This document shows positions 53,415-61,680 of a stretch of 64,000 nt of DNA, in pieces. Numbering within the stretch: position 1 is the first letter of the stretch; each line of letters starts with the position of its first letter. This DNA comes from Azospirillaceae bacterium (GTDB lineage Bacteria > Pseudomonadota > Alphaproteobacteria > Azospirillales > Azospirillaceae). The notes under the pieces were generated by a model. It worked only from the letters and a program-made list of their open reading frames with translations. It was not told the DNA's origin and did not search any database. The position numbers were made by a program, and so were the translations under genes. The stretch is taken from assembly GCA_028283825.1 (NCBI GenBank), contig JAPWJW010000003.1, forward strand, positions 496,001 through 560,000. Reading direction: 5' to 3'.

Positions 53415-56012
53415 TTACACGGGCAGGGGCGGGGAAACCGGCGATGATTCCTGAGCGATGTCAACCGGTCGCGCCCACAGGGCGACGACGCGCAGCATCT
53501 CCTCAATCTGGAAGGGTTTGGATAGGTAGTCGGTCATGCCGGCCGCCAGATAGCGTTCCCGGTCGCCCTGCATGGCGTTGGCGGTCAGGGCCAGCACGGG
53601 CGTGGTGGCGTTGGGGCCGCCGCCGGCGCGCAGGCGGCGGGTGGCCTCGATCCCGTCCAGGCGCGGCATCTGCACGTCCATCAGGATGGCGCTGTAGAGG
53701 GCCTTGCCCGCCATCTCCAGCGCCTGCAGGCCGTCCTCCGCGATGTCGACCTTGAAGCCGTTCCCCTCCAGCAGGGTGCGGGCGATCATCTGGTTGATCA
53801 TGTTGTCCTCCACCAGCAGCAGGGGACGGGCGGGCGTTCCGGCGGCGGGGGCCGGCAGGGGGCGCCGGCCGCCGTCGACCACCACCTCCCGCACCGGCGT
53901 GCCGAACAGGCGGGTCAGCGCGTTTTCCAGATCATGGCGGCGGATGGGCTTGGTCAGCACGGCGGCGAAGCCGTCGGCCTGGGCGCGGGGCAGGGGATAC
54001 GGCACCCCCATGGAGGAGGCCATGATCAGCCGGATGTCGGTCGAGGCCTCGCCGGCGCGGATGCGGCGCGCCAGTTCATCGCCCGCCATGTCCGGCATCA
54101 TCTGGTCCAGGATGGCCAGGTCGAAGGGCCGGCCTTGCGCGAACGCCGTCTGGATCATGGCCAGCGCCTGCGGGCCGCTTTCCGCCTCATCGATGTCGGT
54201 GACCAGGTGGGCCAGCTGTCCGCGCAGGATGCGGCGGTTCATGGCGATGTCGTCCACCAGCAGCACATGGGCGGCGCGCAGCTTCTCCGGCAGTTGGGCG
54301 CGGCCGGGGGCGTTGGTCCGGGCGGGCCGCAGGGGCAGGGTGAACCAGAAGCGGCTGCCCTGGCCGGGGGTGCTGTCCACCCCGAATTCACCGCCCATCA
54401 GGCCGACCAATTCGCGGGAGATGGCCAGGCCCAGGCCGCTGCCGCCGAAGCGGCGGGTGATGGTGGTATCGGCCTGGCTGAACTTCTCGAACAGGCGGGG
54501 CAGGATCTCGGGCGCGATGCCGATGCCGGTGTCCACCACCTCCACCCGCAAACGCACGCCCCCTTCCACGGGCACCATGTCCCCGTCGAAGGGAATGGCT
54601 CGGACCTCAATGCCCACGGTGCCCTGGTCGGTGAACTTCACGGCGTTGCCGGCGAAATTCACCAGCACCTGGCGCAGGCGGGTGGGGTCGCCGTTGAAGC
54701 GGCGGCGCAAGGTGGCCGGCAGGTCGGCGCCGATCTCCAGCCCCTTTTCCGCGGCGCGGGGCGCCAGCAGGTCGATCACGCCCTCCACCACCTCTTCCAG
54801 GTCGAAGTCGATGGCCTCCACCGACATCTGGCCCGCCTCCAGCTTTGAGATGTCCAGGATGTCGTTGATCACGCCCAGCAGCACCTCGGCCGAATACCGC
54901 ACGGAGTCGGCATACTGGCGCTGGGTCTGGTCCAGGGGGGTGTCCAGCAGCAGGGCGTTCATGCCCATGACACCACTCATGGGCGTGCGGATCTCATGGC
55001 TCATGTTGGCCAGGAATTCGGACTTGGCCTGGTTGGCGGCGTCGGCCACCTGACGCGCCGCCGTCAGTTCCTTGTTCTGGGCGGCCAGGTCCTCGGCCAG
55101 GCGGCGCAAGCGCCCGGCGGTCAGGCCCAGCCGGTGGGCGGCGGCCAGGACGATGGCGGCCAGCGCCAGGATGATCAGGGTGGCGAAGACGGTCAGGCCG
55201 GTGGGCGCGTCGATCAGCCCGGAGCGCTGGGCCCAGACGCAGACCAGGCCCAGCAGGGCCGGCACCAGCGCCACGGCAGGCAGCAGCAGGCGGGCCGCGG
55301 TGCCGCCCAGGCCGGCATTGGTCAGGATGGTCAGCGGCCCCCGGTCGGGAAACAGGCTCATCAGGCCAAACGCCGCGATGATGAAGGTGACGGCGGTATG
55401 CGGGGCCATGGGAAAGAAGGTGGCGCCCACCTGGTATAGCAGCAGCGTGCCGTAGCCATACCCCATGAGGGCCATCAGACCCAGCAGCAGGTTCACGGCC
55501 GCAGCCATCTGGCAGAGCAGGACGCGTTTGGTCGTGGGCCGCGTCGCGGCCAGCAGGCCCAGGCCCAGCAGCAGGAAGTTGGTGGCGGTGTTGGGGGCGA
55601 CGCCCACGCTGGCGCGCAGGTTGGCGGCGCGCACCGTGCCGATCAGCCAGTACTGGTCGATGCGCAGGGGGGACAGCCCGATCACCTGCGCCAGCTTCAG
55701 GGCGCCCACGGCCGCGACCGGCAGGGCCAGCGCGCGTACCAGCCACATGCCGCCGGGGGTCCAGGCGGCGCGGCTCAGGACCATCAGCGCCACACCCACC
55801 AGCACGAAGCAGGCGGCGGTGGTGGGGCTCATCGGCGTCAGGCCGGGAACGGGGGCGTAAAGGGCAGCGGTGCCGGTGGCCCAGCCCAGAGTGACCCACA
55901 GGCCGAACAGGGCGGTCAGTCCGCCGGTGGCGGCGGCCGTCCCACGATTGACACCCGGTTGATGGGGAACCAGACGGGCCGTTTCCGGATCCGTCGCGCC
56001 GCTTTTATACAT
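53415..56012 (-). CDS. Hybrid sensor histidine kinase with two receiver domains
   Basis: 865 residues from ATG 56012 (GGGGCGG upstream; a TTG at 56033 is the only alternative). About eight membrane helices in the first 300 residues ([71 protein letters not shown] and others) form a sensor without a periplasmic domain. Then a coiled coil, HisKA ([19 protein letters not shown]), HATPase ([29 protein letters not shown]), a first receiver ([15 protein letters not shown], weakly conserved) and a second receiver ([19 protein letters not shown]). No Hpt domain is seen, so the phosphorelay must pass to another protein. Stimulus unknown. Confidence 0.92.
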   Translation of the reverse strand: MYKSGATDPETARLVPHQPGVNRGTAAATGGLTALFGLWVTLGWATGTAALYAPVPGLTPMSPTTAACFVLVGVALMVLSRAAWTPGGMWLVRALALPVAAVGALKLAQVIGLSPLRIDQYWLIGTVRAANLRASVGVAPNTATNFLLLGLGLLAATRPTTKRVLLCQMAAAVNLLLGLMALMGYGYGTLLLYQVGATFFPMAPHTAVTFIIAAFGLMSLFPDRGPLTILTNAGLGGTAARLLLPAVALVPALLGLVCVWAQRSGLIDAPTGLTVFATLIILALAAIVLAAAHRLGLTAGRLRRLAEDLAAQNKELTAARQVADAANQAKSEFLANMSHEIRTPMSGVMGMNALLLDTPLDQTQRQYADSVRYSAEVLLGVINDILDISKLEAGQMSVEAIDFDLEEVVEGVIDLLAPRAAEKGLEIGADLPATLRRRFNGDPTRLRQVLVNFAGNAVKFTDQGTVGIEVRAIPFDGDMVPVEGGVRLRVEVVDTGIGIAPEILPRLFEKFSQADTTITRRFGGSGLGLAISRELVGLMGGEFGVDSTPGQGSRFWFTLPLRPARTNAPGRAQLPEKLRAAHVLLVDDIAMNRRILRGQLAHLVTDIDEAESGPQALAMIQTAFAQGRPFDLAILDQMMPDMAGDELARRIRAGEASTDIRLIMASSMGVPYPLPRAQADGFAAVLTKPIRRHDLENALTRLFGTPVREVVVDGGRRPLPAPAAGTPARPLLLVEDNMINQMIARTLLEGNGFKVDIAEDGLQALEMAGKALYSAILMDVQMPRLDGIEATRRLRAGGGPNATTPVLALTANAMQGDRERYLAAGMTDYLSKPFQIEEMLRVVALWARPVDIAQESSPVSPPLPV

Positions 56013-56215
56013 ACCGCCCCAACCCCAACCCAAATCGTTCCAGTGCGGCCCGGGAAAACCGGGTGCTGCGGCACCGGTACGCGCCGACGAGTGTTCATTT
56101 ATTACGGGATGACGCTAACAATCCGCCGATCCTCTGTCCCACTGTAAAACCTACAGGCAGGAATGTTGAAACCAATTCTAAAAACAACCCTATGGTTGAT
56201 TTCGCGGCAACCAAC

Positions 56216-56244
56216 CAACGGGATAGGCATTCAACGGGATAGGC
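56216..56244. repeat. Short tandem direct repeat at the lrp 3' end
   Basis: CAACGGGATAGGC occurs at 56216-56228 and again at 56232-56244 with a 16-base period. The second unit encodes the last codons of the Lrp gene (minus strand). Confidence 0.6.
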
Positions 56245-56683
56245 GCTGGGACAGGATGATGGAGGAATTGGTCCTTTCCACCCCGTCCAGGGCGCCGATG
56301 TCGTCGATCACAGTGTTCATCTCGGCGATGGATTCGGTGGAGACGACGGCGATCATATCGAAGGGGCCGCTGACGGCGAACAGCTGCCGCACCTGGGGCA
56401 TGCCCTTGAGCTTGGTTTCCACTTGGCGCGCCACCTTCGGCGCGATGGTGATGGCGACATGGCCCTGGATGCGGCGGGCCAGGTAATCGGCATCCAGGCG
56501 GATGGTGAAGGCGGCGATGACGCCGCGTGACACCAGGCGTTCGATGCGGGCCTGCACCGTGGTGCGGGAGACGCCCAGACGCTTGGCCAGGGTGACGGTG
56601 GGCAGGCGGCTGTCGGCCTCCAACTGGCGCAGCAACGCGATGTCCAGGTCGTCCGCTTGAAATGTGTCGGTCTGACTGTTCAT
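56231..56683 (-). CDS. Lrp/AsnC family transcriptional regulator
   Basis: 150 residues from ATG 56683. N-terminal helix-turn-helix (DDLDIALLRQLEADSRLPTVTLAKRLGVSRTTVQARIERLVSRGVI, recognition helix GVSRTTVQARIERL) and C-terminal RAM/ACT-like domain (GHVAITIAPKVARQVETKL, VRQLFAVSGPFDMIAVVSTES, IDDIGALDGVERTNSSIIL). Such regulators bind amino acids and control their metabolism, often as an Lrp-type repressor or activator of a divergent gene set. Here it is divergent from the saccharopine-dehydrogenase-like gene, so a lysine or aminoadipate ligand is a reasonable inference. Confidence 0.92.
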   Translation of the reverse strand: MNSQTDTFQADDLDIALLRQLEADSRLPTVTLAKRLGVSRTTVQARIERLVSRGVIAAFTIRLDADYLARRIQGHVAITIAPKVARQVETKLKGMPQVRQLFAVSGPFDMIAVVSTESIAEMNTVIDDIGALDGVERTNSSIILSQRLSR

Positions 56684-56715
56684 TCTGCCCACCAATTTCC
56701 GTCAGATTGGTCGCA

Positions 56716-56735
56716 TTGACCGTTCATTCCGTCAA
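56716..56735. promoter_or_regulatory. Candidate Lrp operator
   Basis: TTGAC (56716-56720), 10 bases, GTCAA (56731-56735), in the 102-base divergent region between lrp and the saccharopine-dehydrogenase-like gene. Position is right for autoregulation and for control of the divergent operon. Confidence 0.4.
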
Positions 56736-56785
56736 GGGTTTGCCCGACAGTCGATGCAACAGGGACATTCAGCGGGAGAGCACAT

Positions 56786-57898
56786 ATGCGTCGCATCGTC
56801 GTCGTCGGGGCCGGCAAGATCGGGGCCATCATCGCGGAAAACCTGGCCGGCAGCGGCGACTTCCACGTGACGGTGCTGGACCGTTCCGCCAAGGCGCTGG
56901 ACACCGTGTCCAAACGCCTGCCCATCGAGCGGCGTGAGATTGACATCAGCGACGTGGGCGCATTGACGGAAGCGCTGACCGGCGCCTACGCGGTGCTGAG
57001 TGCCGCCCCCTATCACCTGACCATCAAGGTGGCGGAGGCCGCAGCATCCGCGCGCTGCCATTACCTGGATTTGACGGAGGACGTGGCCACCACCCGCCGG
57101 GTGAAGGAACTGGCCGCCAATGCGCCCAACGCCTTCATCCCGCAATGCGGCCTGGCGCCGGGCTTCATCTCCATCGTCGCCGGCAGCCTGGCCAAGAAGT
57201 TCGATACCCTGGACGCCGTGCGCCTGCGTGTCGGCGCCCTGCCGCGCTACGCCAGCAACGCCCTGGGCTATAACCTGACCTGGAGCACCGACGGCGTCAT
57301 CAACGAGTATTGCGAGCCGTGCGAGGCCATCGTCGAAGGCAAGCTGCGCGAGGTGCCGGCGCTGGAGGAGCGGGAGGAATTCCTGCTGGACGGCCTGCCG
57401 TATGAGGCGTTCAACACCTCCGGCGGGCTGGGCAGCCTGGGCGAAGTGCTGGCCGGCAAGGTGCGCACCCTGAACTACAAGACCATCCGCTATCCCGGCC
57501 ACTGCGCCCTGATGAAAACCTTGCTGAACGATCTGCGGCTGCGCGATCGCCGCGACCTGTTCAAAACCATCCTGGAGGGCGCCTTGCCCGCCACCCTGCA
57601 GGACGTGGTGGTCATCTTCGTCACCGTCAGCGGTTTGCTGGACGGCCAGTTGACCCAGGAAAGCTATTCCAGCCGGGTATTCGGCGACCTGGCCCACGGG
57701 CGCCAGCGCACCGCCATCCAGACGACCACCGCCGCCGGCATCTGCGCCGTGCTGGACATGCTGTCCGACGGCCGCCTGCCGGCCCAGGGCTTCATCCGCC
57801 AGGAAGACATCGCGCTGGAGGAATTCCTGGCGAACCGCTTCGGCAGGGCTTATCTGGGAGCCAACCCGGTCGACCATGTGGTGGCGCGCGTCGCCTGA
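56786..57898 (+). CDS. Saccharopine dehydrogenase-like protein
   Basis: 370 residues. Rossmann N-terminus RRIVVVGAGKIGAIIAENLAG (GxGxxG), then the saccharopine dehydrogenase family core YAVLSAAPYHLTIKVAEAA, CHYLDLTEDVATT and IPQCGLAPGFISIVAGSL. C-terminal catalytic half with GGLGSLGEVLAGKVRTLNYKTIRYPGHCALMK (core TLNYKTIRYPGH). The family converts saccharopine to alpha-aminoadipate semialdehyde plus glutamate (lysine catabolic direction) or catalyses related reductions. Its neighbours, a semialdehyde dehydrogenase and an HglS-like oxygenase, support the lysine/aminoadipate assignment. A GGGAGAG lies upstream of ATG 56786. A repeat copy separates it from the next gene. Confidence 0.88.
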   Translation: MRRIVVVGAGKIGAIIAENLAGSGDFHVTVLDRSAKALDTVSKRLPIERREIDISDVGALTEALTGAYAVLSAAPYHLTIKVAEAAASARCHYLDLTEDVATTRRVKELAANAPNAFIPQCGLAPGFISIVAGSLAKKFDTLDAVRLRVGALPRYASNALGYNLTWSTDGVINEYCEPCEAIVEGKLREVPALEEREEFLLDGLPYEAFNTSGGLGSLGEVLAGKVRTLNYKTIRYPGHCALMKTLLNDLRLRDRRDLFKTILEGALPATLQDVVVIFVTVSGLLDGQLTQESYSSRVFGDLAHGRQRTAIQTTTAAGICAVLDMLSDGRLPAQGFIRQEDIALEEFLANRFGRAYLGANPVDHVVARVA

Positions 57899-57930
57899 CC
57901 TGTCGTGGTGGATCGCTTCCCTATAGGTTC

Positions 57931-58032
57931 CTAGGACGCGACTGCGTCCGCCGGAGTTTTTCGGGGAGCGAAGCGGACTGAAAAACGAGGATAAGCCAAG
58001 GCCGCGGATGCGGCCGCCCGGCGCCTGAGGGA
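57931..58032 (-). repeat. Dispersed structured intergenic repeat, copy D (opposite orientation, lacks hairpin 4)
   Basis: Plus-strand reading: hairpin 3, GGACGC-GACT-GCGTCC (57934-57949); hairpin 2, GTTTTTC (57956-57962) with GAAAAAC (57980-57986); conserved GAGGATAAGCC; hairpin 1, GGCCGC-GGAT-GCGGCC (58000-58015); end CGCCTGAGGGAA. The outer hairpin 4 present in the other four copies is missing and replaced by the short palindrome CCTATAGG. The conserved end stops about 14 bases before the semialdehyde dehydrogenase ATG. Confidence 0.9.
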
Positions 58033-58046
58033 ACAAGGGAAGACTT

Positions 58047-59558
58047 ATGACTACCACAACCGACATCCTGTCCGTCCTGGATCGCCTGGGCGTTGACCGC
58101 TCGGTATTGGCTGGCGGCGATGTCGTGGCGCGCAGCCCGATCGATGGCCGTGAAGCCGGCCGGGTCAAGGCGGTGTCGGCCGCCGACGTGGACACGCTGG
58201 TGCGCAAGGCCCAAGCCGCCCATTTGGAATGGCGGGTCGTGCCGGCACCGCGCCGGGGTGAACTGGTGCGCCTGCTGGGTGAGGAACTGCGCGCCGTGCG
58301 TGCCGACCTGGGCCGGCTGGTGACCCTGGAGGCCGGCAAGATCGTCTCGGAAGGCCTGGGTGAAGTGCAGGAGATGATCGACATCTGCGACTTCGCTGTC
58401 GGCCTGTCGCGCCAGCTCTACGGCCTGACCATCGCGACGGAGCGGCCGGGCCACCGCCTGATGGAAACCTGGCATCCGCTGGGCGTCTGCGGTGTGATCA
58501 GTGCCTTCAACTTCCCCGTGGCCGTGTGGTCGTGGAACGCGGCCCTGGCCCTGGTCTGCGGCAACAGCGTCATCTGGAAGCCGTCGGAAAAGACGCCGCT
58601 GACCGCCATCGCCGTGCAGGCGGCGTTTGAGCGCGCGGTTGCCAAGTTCGGGTCGGCGCCCGATGGCCTGTCCATCCTGGCCCAGGGTGACGGTAGGGTG
58701 GGCGAGGCGCTGGTGGACCATCCGCTGGTGCCGTTGGTGTCGGCCACCGGCTCCACCCGCATGGGCCGCGCCGTGGCACCCCGCCTGGCGCAGCGCTTCG
58801 CCCGCGCCGTGCTGGAACTGGGCGGCAACAACGCCGCCATCATCGCCCCCTCCGCCGACCTGGAACTGGCGGTGCGCGGCATCGCCTTCGCCGCCATGGG
58901 CACGGCCGGCCAGCGCTGCACCACCCTGCGCCGCCTGATCGTGCATGAGAGCGTGGCCGACCGCCTGCTGGACCGGCTGGCCGCCGCCTACCGCAGCGTC
59001 AAGGTGGGCGACCCACGTGAGGCGGGCACCCTGGTGGGGCCGCTGATCGACCAGGCCTCCTACCAGGCCATGGTCCATGCGCTGGAAGCCGCGAAGGCCG
59101 CCGGCGGCACGGTGATCGGGGGCGAGCGGGTGGACGTGGCCGGCGATGGCGCCTTCTATGTGCGTCCGGCCCTGGTGACGCTGCCGGCGCAGACGGGGCC
59201 GATGCGGGAGGAGACCTTCGCCCCCATCCTCTACGTCGTGCGCTACAAGACGCTGGAAGAAGCCATCGCCCTGCAGAACGGCGTGCCCCAGGGGCTGGCG
59301 TCCAGCATCTTCACCACCGATCTGCGTGAGGCGGAGGCGTTCATGGGTCCGGCCGGTTCCGACTGCGGCATCGCCAACGTCAACCTCGGCCCGTCGGGTG
59401 CCGAGATCGGCGGCGCCTTCGGTGGCGAGAAGGAGACGGGCGGCGGGCGTGAGGCCGGGTCCGACAGTTGGAAGGCCTATATGCGGCGCGCCACCAACAC
59501 CATCAACTATTCCAGTGCCCTGCCGCTTGCCCAGGGTGTGCAGTTCGACATCGGCTGA
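58047..59558 (+). CDS. Aldehyde dehydrogenase, probably aminoadipate-semialdehyde dehydrogenase
   Basis: 503 residues. NAD(P)-dependent aldehyde dehydrogenase: ISAFNFPVAVWSWNAALAL and KPSEKTPLTAIA (cofactor), catalytic Glu in VLELGGNNAAII, catalytic Cys in GTAGQRCTTLRRL, and GPMREETFAPILYVVRY. The sequence is like antiquitin/AmaB (ALDH7 type: LELGGNNA, GTAGQRCTT, GIANVNLGPSGAEIGGAFGGEKETGGGREAGSDSWKAYMRR, of which GGAFGGEKETGGGREAGSD is diagnostic). ALDH7 enzymes oxidise alpha-aminoadipate semialdehyde to aminoadipate, matching the saccharopine-dehydrogenase-like neighbour. Repeat copy D lies just upstream. Confidence 0.92.
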   Translation: MTTTTDILSVLDRLGVDRSVLAGGDVVARSPIDGREAGRVKAVSAADVDTLVRKAQAAHLEWRVVPAPRRGELVRLLGEELRAVRADLGRLVTLEAGKIVSEGLGEVQEMIDICDFAVGLSRQLYGLTIATERPGHRLMETWHPLGVCGVISAFNFPVAVWSWNAALALVCGNSVIWKPSEKTPLTAIAVQAAFERAVAKFGSAPDGLSILAQGDGRVGEALVDHPLVPLVSATGSTRMGRAVAPRLAQRFARAVLELGGNNAAIIAPSADLELAVRGIAFAAMGTAGQRCTTLRRLIVHESVADRLLDRLAAAYRSVKVGDPREAGTLVGPLIDQASYQAMVHALEAAKAAGGTVIGGERVDVAGDGAFYVRPALVTLPAQTGPMREETFAPILYVVRYKTLEEAIALQNGVPQGLASSIFTTDLREAEAFMGPAGSDCGIANVNLGPSGAEIGGAFGGEKETGGGREAGSDSWKAYMRRATNTINYSSALPLAQGVQFDIG

Positions 59559-59571
59559 GGACCGCTTCCCC

Positions 59572-60582
59572 ATGAAGACGCCCACGGTACAGAAGATCGC
59601 CGCCGCCCTGATCGGTGATGGCGAGGCCGGCCGGCTGATGGAAATGCTGGCCCTGCATCCCGACTTCCTGGCCAACCACGGTGACGCGGTTCCCCGCGCC
59701 GCCGTGGCGCAGGGGCTCAATCTGCTGCTGTTCCGCAATCTGCTGGCGGAGGTGCCGGAGGGTGCCCGTTATGTGCGGGAGCAGGGCGGGCGCATCGTCT
59801 TCGACCACGGCGCCCTGCGCACGGTCCAGGCCGCCGGCCTGGGCCCCGTGCCGGCGGGGGCGGCCGCCTTCGCCCGGGTGCTGGAACCGCTGGGCTATCA
59901 TGTCGGTGGAACCTATCCCCTGGAACGCCTGCGCATGACGGGTTACGCCTACACCCACCGGGACTACCCCGAGGACATCGCCCAGTTCTTCGTCAGCGAA
60001 ATCCACCTGGATCGTTTCGCCGACACCGTCCGGCGGACGGCGGCGGCGGTGTTCCAGGTGGTGGCGGATCCGTTGACGCCGGCCGCGGCCGCCCTGCTGG
60101 ACTGGCTGGCCGGCGGCGGCACCCTGTCCCTGGGGCAGGCGACCACCCTGGTGGCGGATCTGGTGCCTTTGTTCGACCGCCACCACGCCGTCCCGACGGT
60201 GGCGCAGTATGAGGCGCTGCTGGCGGAGTCGGCTGAACTGGCCTGGATCGCCACCGAGGGCAACCGCTTCAACCATGCCACGGACCGCGTGCCGGACGTG
60301 GCGGCGCTGGCGGAGGACCTGAAGGGCCGGGGTTATGACATGAAGCCCAAGGTGGAGATCTCAAGCAACGGCACCGTTCGGCAGACCGCCGTGCGTGCCG
60401 CCCAGGTGGAACGCCCCTTCCGCGATGCCGATGGTGGTTTCGTCACGCGTGTCGTGCCCGGTTCCTTCTATGAGTTCATCTCGCGCGATCCCATCGATAC
60501 GGAAGCCGGGCGGCGCCTGGACCTGCGATTCGACAGCGGCAACGCCCAGGGCATCTTCAAGATGACGGCGGCGGGCACCTGA
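59572..60582 (+). CDS. DUF1338 / HglS-type 2-oxoadipate dioxygenase/decarboxylase
   Basis: 336 residues from ATG 59572, 13 bases after the dehydrogenase stop, so co-transcribed. DUF1338 family, whose Pseudomonas member HglS converts 2-oxoadipate to D-2-hydroxyglutarate in lysine catabolism. Likely Fe-ligand segments: TGYAYTHRDYPEDIAQFFVSEIH, of which YTHRDYPEDIAQFFVSEIH, then NRFNHATDRVPDV and FYEFISRDPID. It is shorter than the ~460-residue Pseudomonas protein; shorter DUF1338 proteins also exist. The aminotransferase that would convert aminoadipate to 2-oxoadipate is not in the window. RBS GAGGACCGC upstream. Confidence 0.85.
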   Translation: MKTPTVQKIAAALIGDGEAGRLMEMLALHPDFLANHGDAVPRAAVAQGLNLLLFRNLLAEVPEGARYVREQGGRIVFDHGALRTVQAAGLGPVPAGAAAFARVLEPLGYHVGGTYPLERLRMTGYAYTHRDYPEDIAQFFVSEIHLDRFADTVRRTAAAVFQVVADPLTPAAAALLDWLAGGGTLSLGQATTLVADLVPLFDRHHAVPTVAQYEALLAESAELAWIATEGNRFNHATDRVPDVAALAEDLKGRGYDMKPKVEISSNGTVRQTAVRAAQVERPFRDADGGFVTRVVPGSFYEFISRDPIDTEAGRRLDLRFDSGNAQGIFKMTAAGT

Positions 60583-60814
60583 TACTGACGAATTCTGACG
60601 GCCTTCTTGTGTGTTTGCGATGCACGCTTTAGGGAAATGTGGGAAATGATTTGGGTCCGCGACGGGTGGGCCATCCCTGCCAGTGTAAGGGCGGAGCTAT
60701 TGGTTGACCTGGGGGCGGAATGTCTTCCACAATCCCGCGCCTTTACCGGCCTTGCGGTGTCCCGGGTCTTCCGAGCGGCCGTGCCCTGCGCCATAAACTG
60801 ATAAAGTATTCATC

Positions 60815-61466
60815 ATGACCAATAAAGAAGACCCCGCGACCTCGACCCGCAGCTCGCGCGCCCCGTTGATCGTTATTGGATTGCTGGTGCTGCTGGCGGC
60901 CCTGGTGGCGGGCGGCATCATGCTGTACCAGCGCCAGCACGCGGCGGCCCTGAAGCCGTCGGCGCCGGCCGCCGCTGATGCCGGCAAGCCGTCGGGCCCG
61001 CCGTGGGCCAAGGCCTGCGCCAAGGACGCACGCCGGCAAGGATGTCTGCTACGTCGAACAGTTCGCCATCGCCAACCCGGGCAACGTCCTGGTCCTGCAT
61101 GTGCAACTGGGCTACATGTCCGCCGACGGCAAGCCGGTGCTGGTGCTGACCGTGCCGCTGGGGACGCCGGTGCAGCCGGGCCTGCAACTGACGCTGGATG
61201 GCGCCAAGCCCATCGCCCTGCCGCTGACCCTGTGCCAGGCCGGCGGCTGCGTCGCCTCCGCCAACCTGGACAAGGACGTGCTGCAGCAGTTCCTGAACGG
61301 CAAGGTGCTGATGGTGCGTTACGCCAAGGCGGACAAGACCGCCATGGACGTGCCGGTGCAGTTGGGCGGCCTGGCCCCCGCGTTGCAGTCGCTGGGTGCT
61401 CCGCCGACCCCGGCCGAGGCGCCGAAGCCCGCCGACGCCAAGCCGGCGGAACAGCCCAAGCGCTGA
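60815..61466 (+). pseudogene. IalB-like protein gene with an apparent +1 frameshift
   Basis: Invasion-associated locus B-like protein (small exported or membrane-anchored protein). From ATG 60815: an N-terminal anchor (PLIVIGLLVLLAALVAGGIML), Ala/Pro linker, then PPWAKACAKDA. At about 61031 the frame breaks: the remainder of the IalB-like domain continues only in the +1 frame (AGKDVCYVEQFAIANPGN, VLTVPLGTPVQPGLQL, PLTLCQAGGCVASANLDKD, VPVQLGGLAPAL) to a stop at 61466. Removing one C at 61031 joins DA to AGKDVCYV. Both halves look conserved, so this is a recent mutation or a base-call error rather than an old pseudogene. A strong terminator follows at 61494. Confidence 0.8.
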
Positions 61467-61493
61467 TCCAGGCTTAATCGCTGAATGAGGAAG

Positions 61494-61525
61494 GGCGGCG
61501 TCCGATTGGGCGCCGCCTTTTTTTT
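61494..61525 (+). terminator. Intrinsic terminator after the IalB-like gene
   Basis: GGCGGCG (61494-61500) pairs with CGCCGCC (61511-61517), followed by eight T. The clearest terminator in the window. Confidence 0.9.
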
Positions 61526-61529
61526 AATG

Positions 61530-61660
61530 TGCCCTCAAGTGGCGGGCGCCGGCATCCGCCGGCTTGGCTTCCTCAGTTTCCAGTCCACTGCGTTCCCCGG
61601 AAACTTCCGGCGGACGCCGTCGCGTCCTACAGCGGCACGAGTTGGAATCTCGTGCCGCTG
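61530..61660 (+). repeat. Dispersed structured intergenic repeat, copy E
   Basis: Starts CCCTCAAGTGGCGGGCG. Hairpin 1: GCCGGC-ATCC-GCCGGC (61548-61563); CTTGGCTTCCTC; hairpin 2: GTTTCC (61576-61581) with GGAAAC (61599-61604); hairpin 3: GGACGC-CGTC-GCGTCC (61612-61627); hairpin 4: CAGCGGCACGAG with CTCGTGCCGCTG (61630-61660), 12 perfect pairs. It begins right after the terminator's T-run. Confidence 0.9.
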
Positions 61661-61680
61661 CACTTTCCTTACCGTAGGGA

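Noticed and set aside
60607..60801. 64-codon frame upstream of the IalB-like gene
   Set aside because: No homology recognised, no ribosome site, atypical codons; treated as intergenic.
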